A stretch of 64,000 nucleotides of DNA from Azolla caroliniana (lineage: Eukaryota; Polypodiophyta): the NCBI GenBank assembly GCA_043228905.1, contig JBHGNT010000003.1, forward strand, positions 5,022,001-5,086,000. The letters run 5' to 3'. The notes under the pieces were generated by a model, which was given only the letters and a program-made list of their open reading frames with translations, did no database searches and was not told the DNA's origin. The first letter of the stretch is position 1; every line of letters starts with the position of its first letter. The translations under genes and the position numbers were made by a program. Of this stretch, positions 49,554 through 61,392 are shown piece after piece.

Positions 49554-49792
49554 CACCTCCCACCCTCCTTCCGTTCAAGGCTAGAAGATTGGGGTCTTGT
49601 TGGGCGGCGATGATTGTCACTAGTTTATAGCTCTAGCTACCTACTTACATTAAGTAGAAAGTAAGAGAGGATATGTACGTAGTCTCATATTCTTGAACTC
49701 GGTCGGGGGGTGATTCCCCAATTTCTTGTATAGTCTTTCGGTAAAAATCTCTCCTAACTAATGGGAAAGTAACTCTTTTTTTGGAAAAAAAG
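49554..49792 (+). mobile_element. short L1-like LINE 3' end
   Basis: A 239-bp insert flanked by a perfect 14-bp duplication AGAGTAAAAAATCC (49540-49553 and 49793-49806). Closely resembles the 40950-41118 copy from CTTACATTAAGTAG onward and ends CTAACTAATGGGAAAGTAA, T-run, GGAAAAAAAG. Confidence 0.87.
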
Positions 49793-49870
49793 AGAGTAAA
49801 AAATCCTTTGGAAAATAATTCTTGAAGTTAGAATAAACTTCATTTCATATCATATTGGTTGAGCCATTCT

Positions 49871-49947
49871 AACATAGCATTGGAGTAAAAAGTCGTGATA
49901 ACATAGCATTGGAGTAAAAAGTCGTGATAACATAGCATTGGAGTAAA
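49871..49947 (+). repeat. 29-bp tandem repeat, about 2.6 copies
   Basis: Unit AACATAGCATTGGAGTAAAA plus AGTCGTGAT, with perfect copies starting at 49871 and 49900 and a partial copy at 49929. A related CACATAACATTGGAG string follows near 49981. Confidence 0.95.
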
Positions 49948-50281
49948 ATTACCAATGATTTGATGCTTAGAGTATACCCTTCACATAACATTGGAGAGGA
50001 AAAGTTGAAAAAGGAAATTGTCCATGCTTCTAGTCTTTGACGTTAACATTGGTAGTGTCATTAACCAATATCGTGTCCTAATTCTAGTTATTGCAATCAT
50101 GCACTTACTTCTAGGAACATAACAAAATCAAACATATATGTATCAATAAGATGTACAAAACAAAGATCCAATGAATTCTCATAAAACAATGAGCTTAGAG
50201 ATAGGAATATATGATAATGCCTACCAAAAGATGAAACATGTATATCAAACCAAATAACAAAGATCCAAAAGATTGGTGATA

Positions 50282-50654
50282 GTTGACGCGAGTGAAGAAG
50301 CTAGATACCGGTTCCTTCTGAAATGGAGAGGTTCTCTGATGCTATAGATGGTGGATGGCAATGGAAAGTGGATTTATCAGTCACCCCGATGGCTGTTTCC
50401 TCCGAGGGTACCAAACATAGAGGTGGGTGTTGAAATGTGAACAGATTGGAGGATGTCTTTGCTGAATGTGGGTTGTGTGAGGCTCATGTTGAGGGGATTC
50501 TGTCGAGTAATACTGTGTTGAGGCTTTGTTGCTTCATTTATACATGTTGTTTTCTTGTAGCCATGCAAATTGGCTTGTAACATATGAGTTGTAAATTATC
50601 CTATGTACTTTTTCTTAACTAATGGAAGTAGTAATTTTTTTGGGAAAAAAGAAG
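50282..50654 (+). mobile_element. short L1-like LINE 3' end
   Basis: A 373-bp insert flanked by a perfect 13-bp duplication AAGATTGGTGATA (50269-50281 and 50655-50667). Ends with CTTAACTAATGGAAGTAGT, T-run, GGGAAAAAAG and GAA repeats. The body looks like the non-coding 3' region of the family. Confidence 0.85.
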
Positions 50655-50984
50655 AAGATTGGTGATAAGCAAACACAAGTTAAAAACAAGTCCAAAATTT
50701 TGAGCATTTAGTCCAATGGGCAAATTAAATCACATAGATAAAGGTATATCTCGGGTAAATAACAAAAACAAAATCATGAGGAGACCCATAATGAGACATA
50801 AAGTTATCATTTTTTACGAGACATTATGGGTAAAAGGATTATGCAACCAAGCCTATGGTGCCCTCGATTACTAAAAACACTCTCACTATCATGCCAAAGA
50901 ATGTGTCAACTACCAAAGGACGAGACAACTCAACTCATCAAACACAAAGGAAGACCGTCCAATCTATTTTATGGAAAAGGACTA

Positions 50985-51390
50985 TAATCATGTTCTTGAG
51001 AAAACGATGTAATGTTCTTCCTAGGAAAAGAGTGTAAGTTTCTCTACTCCTTTGTAAAGGAGATTTTTATGTCTTTGAGTATTGGTAAACAACTAACCAA
51101 ATCTGTGTACTAGACTTCTCATTAAGATAAGCACATGTCAACTCTTATCTTTGAATACTTTTATTCTATATTTTGTGCTTTGCAATGTGAGTAAATTATT
51201 TCAGTTTATTATATATTATATGTAATTTGAATACAGTGTCGCCACTAACACGGTATCAGAGTACAATTTATGCATTGGGAACAATGATTAGTTTAAAATT
51301 TGATAGTGTTAGATAATTTTTGGTGTCTCGAAGTAGCTTGAGAACTATGATACAATAGTTACAAAGCAACCCCTCAATAATTGGTTGGGT
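50985..51390 (+). mobile_element. copia LTR/leader remnant, copy 2, with PBS
   Basis: Partner of 42930-43420. At 51250-51263 it carries ACGGTATCAGAGTAC, a near match to the TGGTATCAGAGC primer-binding site for initiator methionine tRNA that follows copia 5' LTRs, which sets the orientation as plus. Confidence 0.55.
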
Positions 51391-51964
51391 TATGTTTAGG
51401 TTTATGTATAGATTTAGGCTAGTTTAGTGTCCTGGTAGGTGTTTAGAGTTGGATCATGGTTAGGGTTAGGGCTTTTGTAAATGTTGAAGTATACATTTAT
51501 TTGTAGTCTTGGTTTTACGTAACGTTCTCAAGTAATGTGTTCTTTTGTTGTTTAAGATGTTTTTGGTTCACCTTAAAAGTTTATTTGCATGTTCCAAAAG
51601 ATTCTTTGGTCTTTTTCTACGAGGGTGTTAGTCTTTCACACAATTGTAAAATGGGTTATTTTCGTCACTTCTATAGGCATTTCTATTTTGCAGTTGAAAA
51701 TCTATGAAAATGCCATTTTGTCAAAAAAACACTCAAAATGTGTTGGGAAAGATCCTTGAAATGGACCCCCCTCATTATCACCACATTTATTGTCTATCCG
51801 TTTGGCATTAAATAAATTGAGCATGCATGTTTCCGGCCATTTACCAAAGAATCTTTGACGATGATTGAAGAGATTTAGTAGATTTAATAATTATTCGTTT
51901 TCGTGTAGGCTGTAACTAATAACTCTTTCTTGTTGAAAACAAATGTACATGATACTTCACTAGA
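51391..51964. other. spacer left of MITE copy 2
   Basis: Includes a short GGTTAGGGTTAGGG string at 51464-51477. Otherwise unrecognised. Confidence 0.4.
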
Positions 51965-51972
51965 CTAAATAG

Positions 51973-52552
51973 TAGGGATCGGCAACGGTTCGGTTCAGGC
52001 TTAGCCAAGCCAAACAAGCTAAGCCTAAACCGTTTACGGGATCTCAAACCTGAGCCGAGTTGGTTCACAAACCGGTTTGGTAAACAGCTTGAAAACCGGT
52101 TTAGAAACCCCCCCCCCCTCTCTCTCTCTACCTCCCCCTCTCTCTCAGATGATCCACTATATACTATATACTATACATTGTACAAGCTCTCCCTCCCACT
52201 CTCTCTCACGTCTATGGTCTCGACTCTCTCCCTCTCTCTCTCTCTCCATCCTCTGTGTAGTTTCTCTCTCTCTCTCTCTCCTTATATATTGTCTCCCTCC
52301 CTCCCTCTCTCTCTCTCCTTATATGTTGTCTCCCTCCCTCTCTCTCTCTCTCCCATCGTCTATTCAGTCTCCCTCACTCTCTCTCTCTCTCTCTTGCCCC
52401 TTGTCTATTGTCTCTCTCCCCCTCTCTCTAAAGTTTATAAACGGTTTAGCCGGCTTGAGCTGCAACGGCTCGGCTCAAGCCAAGCCGAGCCTAGCCGCTA
52501 AGCCGGCTAAGCCAAACAGTTTAGGCTTGAGCCGAGCCGTTGCCGATCCCTA
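51973..52552. mobile_element. hAT-type MITE, copy 2
   Basis: Same family as 38585-39035. Terminal repeats TAGGGATCGGCAACGG and CCGTTGCCGATCCCTA are perfect inverted copies. The 8-bp target duplication CTAAATAG is perfect (51965-51972 and 52553-52560). The longer size comes from an expanded, interrupted (CT)n core at about 52110-52430. Confidence 0.92.
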
Positions 52553-52594
52553 CTAAATAGGTGGAATCACTACTCAAGATTGCTATAATTAAGG

Positions 52595-52910
52595 AGTGCT
52601 CGGTACTAAACTTGATAGAGACACCAATTATCTCAAACCAATAGTTCACAATTTGAACCAAGGTCCAAGAAATAACCTCTCATATGAAGGACCAAGTAAA
52701 ATGTGTGGGTGAAGACCATGGTGTATGTTGATCATATATTTATACATGATACCAGATGGCATAATTAAGGTGCTTGGGATTGAACTTTATTTAAACACCA
52801 ATTATCTCAAATGAATAGCGCATGATTTGAACTAAGAAATTGACTCTCATATGAATGATGAAGATAAACATGTTGGCAAAGACCAAGTTGTATGTTTGAA
52901 CATGACTAGA
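52595..52910 (+). repeat. diverged tandem duplication, about 175-bp unit
   Basis: Units share GTGCT(C/T)GG, ACACCAATTATCTCAAA, CTCTCATATGAA and GAAGACCA/AAAGACCA followed by TGTATGTT. Confidence 0.6.
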
Positions 52911-54973
52911 AGTTTCATGTTCACCTTGCTATGAGAATGTAATCTATGGAATTAATTTTCTATTATCAATGTTATTGAAGGAGTATATATCAATGAACTA
53001 ATGAATCAGTCAAACAATGAATGTTGAGAAGCTGTAACAAAATTTCAACTAGTCGTGTAATTAAAACCAATATACCATTAATGAGCCCAACAATTGATGG
53101 GGGTCTTTGAGAACTAATGTATTTATGAATATCAATAGGATAAATCACGAGATGTTGACAAATAATTACCGTGTAATCCTATCATATACGAATATTTGAC
53201 AAGCCATTCAACAATTGAGAGAGGGATTGGCTAATTGACAACCACAAAGTTATGAATTAGTATTTAAAGCTTCATCACTAGACATACACGAGTATTGAGT
53301 CCATTCATTCATAGGGAACACATTTGTCCTCTTGGAAAGCGAGTAATATAACAAAGATCTAATGTGTACATTAAACTTCTTCAAGATTTTGTATGTTATC
53401 GAGGAAACAAAAGTCCAATTACCTTTTTGGTTGCGGTGTACCTAGAGATGCAATAGTCCAAAAAATCATATATTTCTCATAATATGTTGTTGGTCATTTG
53501 ATGTACATCTACTGATGTTGTATGACTTTATGAATTCTGGCTGCAAACTTTTCAAACTACTTTCGAGGAGATAATTGTAAATCTTATCGACATTCTCATC
53601 GAGTCATTGCATACAAATAGTGTCTAGTTTTTCTAAATTTTTGCGATACCCATTATCCGCGATATTATGCACAAGGGAGTTTTGAACCCATTACAACATG
53701 ACTTAACCATTAAATATCCATTATGTCGAAATACCATCTTACAACCATGTGTCCCTCACCAATGTTAGGAGGTTTGGATTGTTCCTACATACCAAAACGC
53801 ATGGAAGGCTTGGCTCAAGCAAGGCGAAGGAATAAACCCAAAGAGATAGAGAGCGCAATGACAATGGAGATTAAATGGAAAATGCCAAGTATTGTGAAAA
53901 AGATTAGAAAAATGATCATAAAATATTTTAAATATTACTAATTTTGTCCATACTTCATTTTTTTTCAAGGATATAATTTTTTTTAATACATGTATTTCAA
54001 AATCTGTAAAAGTAATGCTAACTTTTTTATAATATATGAAGTTCATGGTGTGTAGTTTTATTCATGACACCAAACAACTATGTTATTTTAAATGATTTAA
54101 GTAATCACAATAACTAGAAACAATATTTGTGTTTACGAGCAATAGAAACAAATCTCCCACAAGAAAGTATTTGGTGCACTAGTTTTGACAATGTTCTACT
54201 GTAGATCAAATGGGTTGTCCCCTAGGAACTAGTTGCCACTTTTTTTATTGGTATCTTGGGCATTTACTCTTAGCTACCGGAATTGATGCTACAAAGAGGC
54301 TCACTCCCTATTAACTTTGCTAGCATTGATAATATGTTGAGAATTGAACACTTTTTTTATACAATGCATGTAATTGTATACAAGTAGATACACATTCTAT
54401 GTTTGTATCAACTATATATAAAGATTTGGACAAGACATTGTATTGAAGTTTTTATTGGGTTCCAAACGCAATGCCTAGTGCATGAGGCATCTCAAGACAA
54501 AATTGAAAACAAAATGCAAAAACAACGAGTTCCTGAATTTCTTTTGGAGAGCTTATCGAATATGCGGAAGAACTTACACACATCTACAATGACAAAGAGG
54601 TTAATAGAAAGTACACTATCATATACATCCATGGAGAACACTTTGGGTTCTTGACTTCCAACATATCAAAGTCTCGTAACTTGGCCCTTTTGGATGTGCT
54701 AAAGAAATCCACATTGTAATGCATGCAAATAACATGCTTTAATGGATAGGTTACATAGCTAGGCATGCATGGGAATCTAGGAGGCAAAATGTGTGTAATA
54801 GAATGGTAGTACCCTAGAGAGGAGGAACAATTAGTTGAATTCATGAATCATGATGGGAAGGGTAGAAATTTTCCATAAAACAAGGTTGGCTTTGAAGTCA
54901 TCTTACTAAAACATAGAGATGTTGACTTAGAAAATATGATTTGCAATAGTGACATTTGGTGCAAAGAGGAATT
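52911..54973. other. unrecognised AT-rich stretch
   Basis: No domain, terminal repeat or RNA gene could be recognised. Open frames such as 54403-54654 have no similarity I can name. Confidence 0.35.
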
Positions 54974-55190
54974 TGAAGAGATGGGGTCAAAGATTTGTGA
55001 GAAAGATATGTAGAAGTACCCGACTAGAGGAACTGAAAACAACAAGTCAACAAGATATGCAAAGTACATAAAATAACAGGTTTTACGTGGAAACCCTAAA
55101 CAGGGAAAACTATCAATAACACACCAAGTACGGACTTTTACGGAGCACGGATGATGGGGCGATGAGCGACATATGAACTTGGAGCTAGAA
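54974..55190 (-). mobile_element. LTR end (U5-like), minus strand
   Basis: Read on the plus strand it starts TGAAGAGATGGGGTC and continues through CAACAAGATATGCA and GGTTTTACGTGGAAACCCTA. This closely parallels 60725-60875, the end of the copia 5' LTR. No primer-binding site adjoins it, so it is either the 3' LTR of the minus-strand copia element or a related LTR. Confidence 0.6.
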
Positions 55191-55417
55191 GTGACGAGGC
55201 TAGGAACTCTAGAAGTTATGAGCGACATGAGAGCATGAAGACAGAGATAAAGACCAAGGAGACGAGATGGAATGAAGCAAGAATATACGAGATTGATGTG
55301 TCAATGACTGGTGTTGAATCCCTTGAAAGGGACCAAGGAGGTTACAAGTATTTATAATGTGAGTTGAAGTACATGCATTAGAATATCTAGAGAATATTTT
55401 GGAACCCTCTAGAACTG
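55191..55417. repeat. 227-bp direct repeat, left copy
   Basis: Nearly identical (roughly 96%) to 56577-56802. Contains TACAAGTATTTATAATG, whose reverse complement holds a TATAAATA box, so this may be LTR promoter sequence of a minus-strand element. Confidence 0.85.
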
Positions 55418-55599
55418 TATAGTTCTAGAATTTTCTAAAAGCTCCTAGAATGTGAATAGATAATCTATGAAGATATACATAACATGACCATGTACTTGGA
55501 TGTGTTGGTTACAATATAACATATAATACAGGAGGTCAAGAGTTCGAATCTTTACATAGATGTCGTCATGTCTGTGACATTATCCTCCCCTTTACGGCC

Positions 55600-56010
55600 G
55601 TTGGTGTAGGGGTGAACGAGAAGTGGTGGGCGTGAGAAACCATGCGTTGTCCTCATTGGAGACATGAACACCAATGAACGTGACCGACCATGTGCGGTTC
55701 TCATCGGGAACACGAATGGGAGTGAGCGACCATGCGGTCCTCACAAGGAGTTGGAACATGAACGGGAGTGAGTGACCATGCAATCCTCACCAAGAACTTG
55801 AACACGACCAGGCGTGAGCAACCATGCGTGGCCCTCACTGGGAATCGGAACATGAGCAACCATGTGCGGTCCTCGCGGTCCTCACTGAGAATTGGATCAT
55901 GAGCGACCATGTAGCCCTCACCGAGAACTGGAACATGAACGGACATGAGCGACCATGCGGCCCTCACCGAGAATTGGAACAACAACGTGCGAAGGAGTGC
56001 AAATGAAGCA
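55600..56010 (+). repeat. tandem array, about 50-bp unit, 7-8 copies
   Basis: Recurring (T)GAGCGACCATG followed by CGG.CCTCACCGAGAA, TGGAACATGAAC and so on. Copies vary in length. GC-rich compared with its surroundings. Confidence 0.8.
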
Positions 56011-56084
56011 ATCGACTCAACTTCTTCTATTATGAGAGGGTAAATAGTCGAGGTTAACCCAAGACACGACACAAATGGTAGCAC

Positions 56085-56330
56085 TACAAGAAACCCACGT
56101 GATCCCCACCAAGAAAGTGAGCGATTGTGACCCCCTCAAAACTAGAAGGTGAGTGATCAAAATTGGTCCTCGCCAACAGAAAGTGGCGTGAGATTTGAAC
56201 TATAAAGAAAATGCAGTGCAAGTGAGCAAAGATCCGATCCCCACCAGGAAAGTGAGTGGTTGTGACCCCCATCGGAACAGGGAAGGTGAGCGATTGAAAG
56301 CACTCCTCACCAAAACCGTGATGTAAAATG
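56085..56330 (+). repeat. duplicated unit, about 130 bp, two copies
   Basis: Both halves contain GATCCCCACCA(A/G)GAAAGTGAG, then GGTTGTGACCCCC or GATTGTGACCCCC, and GAAGGTGAG(T/C)GAT. Continues the theme of the 50-bp array. Confidence 0.7.
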
Positions 56331-56576
56331 ATAACAAGTAGTGCTAATGACGGCGATGGTTGGGTGGAGAGGTGCTGAAAATGATGACGTCGAAGACAAG
56401 GATGTTGATGATGGTAACTTTGGAAGCAAGGACGATGATGATGGTAACTCTAGAAGCAAAGGCGATGACGAAGACATGTGGTGCTTCCACTTGGAAGGGA
56501 TTCAAATTGTCACGGACACACCAAGAAGGATGATGGGCTCTACGAACTACGGGCTACTTACTTGAAGATAGACTTA

Positions 56577-56802
56577 GTGACGAGGCTAGGAACTCTAGAA
56601 GTTATGAGCGACATGAGAGCATGAAGATAGAGATAAAGACCAAGGAGATGAGATGGAATGAAGCAAGAATATACTAGATTGATGTGTCAATGACTGGTGT
56701 TGAATCTCTTGAAAGGGACCAAGGAGGTTACAAGTATTTATAATGTGAGTTGAAGTACATGCATTAGAATATTTTGGAGAATATTTTGGAACCCTTTAGA
56801 CT
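56577..56802. repeat. 227-bp direct repeat, right copy
   Basis: Partner of 55191-55417, same orientation, 1.39 kb away. It abuts the C-terminal end of the copia RNase H frame at about 56805. Confidence 0.85.
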
Positions 56803-56892
56803 GTCCATCGGTAAGTTCTTCGTGAGCATGTTGGATCCATTGTCGTTAGTATAGGTCTTCCTAAGGGTAAACTCCACGTCATCCACTTTCTC

Positions 56893-57348
56893 CTATAGCC
56901 AGTGATACCTTCTCTGGATATGCTTGGTTTGGGAGTGGTATGCAACATTCTTGGCTAGATGTATGGCACTCTGATGATCACAGTTGAGTAGGAATCGCTC
57001 TTGCTTCATTCCTAGTTCACTGAGGAAGTTCTTTATCCAAATAAGTTCTTTTCCGGCCTCTACCACTATCATATACTCTGCTTCTGTGGTCGACAAAGCC
57101 AAAGACTTTTGTAGTCGTGACTGCCACGACACTACTCCCCCTGTATAGGTCATAATGTATCCTGATGTGGATCGGCTTGAGTCTACATCTCCCAAAATGT
57201 CTGAATTGGTAAAACCTTCAAGCATAGGTTTTCCGACTCCATACTCGAGATACACCCATGAGGTGCCTTTCAAGTACTTGAGTATCCACTTCACCACCAC
57301 GCAGTGTTCTATTCCTAGATTACTCATATATTGGCTTACTACTCCCAT
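56893..57348 (-). pseudogene. copia RNase H fragment
   Basis: An open stretch of 151 codons with GFTNSDILGDVDSSRSTSGY, SLALSTTEAEYM and the CDHQSAIHLAKN and HSQTKHI motifs of copia RNase H. Ends shortly before the 227-bp repeat. Confidence 0.9.
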
Positions 57349-57447
57349 AGAAAATGTTATGTTTGGTCTTGTTCAGACCATAGCATACATCAAACTACTG
57401 ATGATCGAGGCATATAGTACTTTCCTCATCTCGGGCTTGTCCTTCTC

Positions 57448-57771
57448 TCATTTTGGGCATTGTCTAGCATTCAACTTGCATTTTGTCGGCAATGCAAGAC
57501 CGACTGAATTTGATTCCGACATGTTGAACCTCTCTAAGATCTTTGTCACATATTTCTCTTGTGACAACCATATCACTTTCTTAGTTCTGCCCCGAACTAT
57601 GTGCATCCCCAGGATCTGTTTAGCTGGTCCAAGATCTTTCATGGCAAATGACTTGCCTAGTGCTTTCTTTAAGCACCTGATCTTCTTGGTATCTTGTCTG
57701 ACTATCAACATGTCATCCACATATAATAAGAGAATCAAGAAGTCGCCTTCATCGTACCTTTTTACGAACAC
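57448..57771 (-). pseudogene. copia reverse transcriptase fragment
   Basis: An open stretch of 107 codons holding the catalytic YVDDM motif near its start and the KDLGPAKQILGMHI block typical of the end of the copia RT domain. Part of the element 56805-61440. Confidence 0.9.
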
Positions 57772-60700
57772 GCAGTGATCAACCTGTTTTTTCTAGAACC
57801 TATGTTCCAACATGAAGGACTCAAACTTCTTGTACTATTGGCGTGGAGCTTGTTTTAGACCATACAAAATTTTCTTCAATCAACACACCAGGTTCTCTCT
57901 CCACAAAACCTTCGACTTGCTACAGGTAGCTATGCTCATAATACTTCAGATGGATGTCATTTTCATGATTGATGCGAATATTTCATCAAAGTTGACACCT
58001 TTTTTCTGGTGAAACGCCTTCACCACTATGCGGGCTTTATATCTGGGTACGGTGTCGACTTCTCCAGTCTTTACCTTATAGACCCATTTATTGTTGAGTG
58101 CTCTCTTACCAAGTCTTTACCTTTTGGTAGCTCCACCAAGTCATAAGTATAGTTCTCATGCAAGGAGTCCATCTCGTCTTACATTGCACTCAGCCATTTC
58201 TCTTTGTGCTCAATGGCAATGGCTTCATCATAGCACTCAAGCTCACCTTTATCAATCAAGAGGATGTATTGACTGGCATATGTTGTCGGTGCTCTCCTTT
58301 CCCTTAGTGGATATCTCCTTCCACCCGTTGTCAACTCTGGTTCGGATGTCTCTGCACACTCTTCTCTCGGGTCGGGTTCATATGTATCGATTAGTTGCCG
58401 AAGGTTGACCAACTTCGGCTCGTATTCCTTGATCAACTTCAATAGGTCTGTTGCCTCCGACTCATACGTGTTGGTCAGTTGCTCTGCTCTACGTCAACTG
58501 ACTTGGATTCGGCTGTGCCGACTAGTTATCTCCAAATAGCCGACTGTGTCGGTTCGACTGGTCTTAAGTCGGTGGTAGTGGGAGTCGATTCCGTCTTCTG
58601 TTGTTTCCAGTCCTCAATTATCTTGTCTTCCAAGAAGACTATGTCCCGACTCCTCACTACCTTCTTGTCGACTAAGTCCCACAGCTTGTAGCCAAACTCA
58701 TCCTCCTAGTACCCGAGAAATATGCATGGTTTCGACTTATTGTCGAGCTTCGACCTCTAATCCTTAGCCACATGCATATACACTAAGCATCCGAACACCC
58801 TCGGGTGTCAGTAGGAGACATCCTTTCCTGTCCACACCCTCTGTGGGACATCACCTTTCAATGGTACTGAGCGACATATGGTGTAAGATAAACAATTGTC
58901 TACATCGCCTCAGCCCAGTACAATTTAGATAGCTTAACATGCGATAACATGTTCCTTACTCTCTCCATGATTGTTCGATTCATCATCTCTATGAGCCTAT
59001 TCAACTCAGGGGTCTTCGTTACAGTGTATTCAATTCAAATACCTTGGGCCTTGCAGTATTCTTTGAACTGCCCTCTGTATTCACCACCATTGTTAGTTTG
59101 GACAGCCTTCAACTTCCGACCCGACTCTCTTTCAGCCCACCACTTATGACTATAGTTGTCAATGAATGTTACAAAGTACTATCCACCATGATGAGATGAC
59201 GCATCTACACAATACACATTAGTGTGTGTAACTAGTTCCAATGTTGCTTCTCTTCTCTTTGGTGGTCTCGAGTGGAATACAACTCTGTTCTGCTTTTCGA
59301 CTAAGCAGTCGACACACTTCTCCAAGTGCACTCCTTTCACTTCTGGAAGAAGTTCCTAGTTGGCTAGGATATGCATTCCCTTTTCACTCATGTGGCCTAG
59401 CCTCTTATGCCATATCTCTCTTGCTGAGTCGACTGCCACATTCACTTCCGACTTGCACAGTCTGGCTTACATCATATACAATGTGCCTTGTTTTTGTGCT
59501 CGGGCCACTAAGGTTTCCTCGGCAAAACTTCCACTTGCCATTTCGAAAGCTACCACTATAGCCTTTATCGTCCATTCTTCCAGTCAATATCAGATTTAGC
59601 TTGACATCGGGCAAGTGCCGAACATCCTTTAGAATCAGCCGAAAACTGGTCGATGTTGTTAGACATACATTTCCGAGGTAGGTTGAGACAAAGATATATT
59701 AAAAAACTAGAATTGTTTTTCAATAAAAATAGACGTAATATAGCAGAAACTTTGCGCAGACTATCTTGCATTCCCCATTATCTCCCATCTTCACATAGCC
59801 ATGATCCCAGGATGTGTAAGTCGAGAAACACTCTCTCGAGGGAGTTATATGAAATGATGCACCAGAGTCAATCACCCATGTGCACTCTTCATTTGCAATA
59901 TTTGCACTTGCCTATTCACAAATGAACATCAGTTCTTCTTCGCTCGTAGCGACGACTGGAGTGATCTTTTCATCAGGAATCTTCCTAGGTTTGACATCCT
60001 TTGTGACACCCTTGTCCTTCTTGAGATGTCAACAGTCCTTCTGGAAGTGTCTAGGTTTTCCATAGTAAAAATGTGACCTTACCTCTGGACTTGGATCTAG
60101 CATGAAACTTGTCCTGTCTTTGTTGATTTCTTTGCTTCTCATCTCCTCATTCAAGATGCTTGTCTTTACCACTTGTAGAGACAGGTTTTCTTCTTGACAC
60201 GAGGTACTGAGAGTCACCACCAGGTCATCCCAACTGTCCAGTAGGGTACACAGTAGTAGGATGGCCTGCATTGCATCATCAAGGGAAAACTTGGTTGCTA
60301 CAAGTTGGTTCACATACTCCATGAATCTGTTTATGTGCTCCACAAAGCTCTCTCAACCCCTGTACTTCAATCTCACAATCTTTCTCATCAAAGATGTATT
60401 GGTCAAGGCATTCTTTTGCTCGTAAAACCCTGACAACTTCTACCACATTTCGTAGGCATTTGTGTCGTTCACCACATGTTGAAGGACACTGACATCTACA
60501 CACTGTTTGATGGTGGCCACCGCCTTTCTATTGAGTTTCCATTCAGACTCTAATACCCCCGTGGGTATTTGCCCTCTGTCTATGGGCTTGTACATATCTT
60601 TGACGATAAGAAGATTTTCCATCTTGATCTTCCAGTCTGCGTAGTTGTGCAAGTTCAAGTCATCATTCCTAGAAAACCACTCACACCTCCTTCCATCTTT

Positions 60701-61295
60701 GCACCCATCGCTCTGATACCAGTTTGAAGAGATGGGATCATAGATCTGTGAGAAAGATATACAAAAATACCCGATTGGAGGAACAGAAAACAACAAGCCA
60801 ACAAGATATGCACAATACACAAAAGGGACACAAAATACACAGGTTTTACGTGGAAACCCTAAATGGGGAAAACAACGGGAACAAAGGTCGGACACTATAT
60901 TAGAAATATACACGACAAAGTAAGTTACAACACTATTCCTCTATGTAGAGTGTATTAGCCACACATGGATCTTGGCATCTAGTCTCAGCTATGGCGCTAC
61001 TCACACACTCTCTCTCACTCACTCACTCACTCACTCGCACATACACACACAACAACGCTTCTCTATGTTCAGTTCTACTGTTCTACTCCAACATAAAGTT
61101 TGCCCTAGGTGTATTTATACTTATACACAGTATGGGCTATTTACAAATGTAGTCCCTACTTACTATCACTTCTATTATTATAGTAATAACAATAGCAGTT
61201 AATCATCAACCGAGTGGTCGACTAGTCGACTCCTATGTTGGCTATCTAGTCGGTTTGAGTAGTCGATCATGTCTTTGAGTTGGATCACTTGCTGT

Positions 61296-61392
61296 CAACT
61301 CTTCGTGTCTTCGACTGTCAGCTCTCAGCCCGACGAGTCGGCTACTCCTTGTCTTCGACTGTCGACTTTTAGCCCAACCAGTCGGCTCCTCC
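61296..61392 (+). repeat. short tandem repeat in copia LTR
   Basis: Two units sharing GTCTTCGACTGTC, AGCCC(G/A)AC, and AGTCGGCT(A/C)CTCC. Inside or next to the U3 part of the right LTR. Confidence 0.65.

Noticed and set aside
51464-51477. GGTTAGGGTTAGGG telomere-like string (and CCTAAACCCTAAA near 22270)
   Set aside because: Only about two units each; too short to call interstitial telomere sequence.
52077-52556. Open frames of 107-159 codons rich in Ser-Leu-Pro
   Set aside because: Encoded by the (CT)n core and arms of the MITE; no coding function.
55525-55560. GAGTTCGAATCTTT, resembling a tRNA B-box (also GGTTCGAATCTC at 35864)
   Set aside because: No cloverleaf or A-box at the right distance could be drawn, so no tRNA or SINE was called.
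55600-56010. CRISPR-like look of regularly spaced repeats
   Set aside because: Plant nuclear context, units are contiguous and degenerate without unique spacers; a minisatellite.
57155-57778. 207-codon plus-strand frame
   Set aside because: Antisense shadow of the copia RT and RNase H region.
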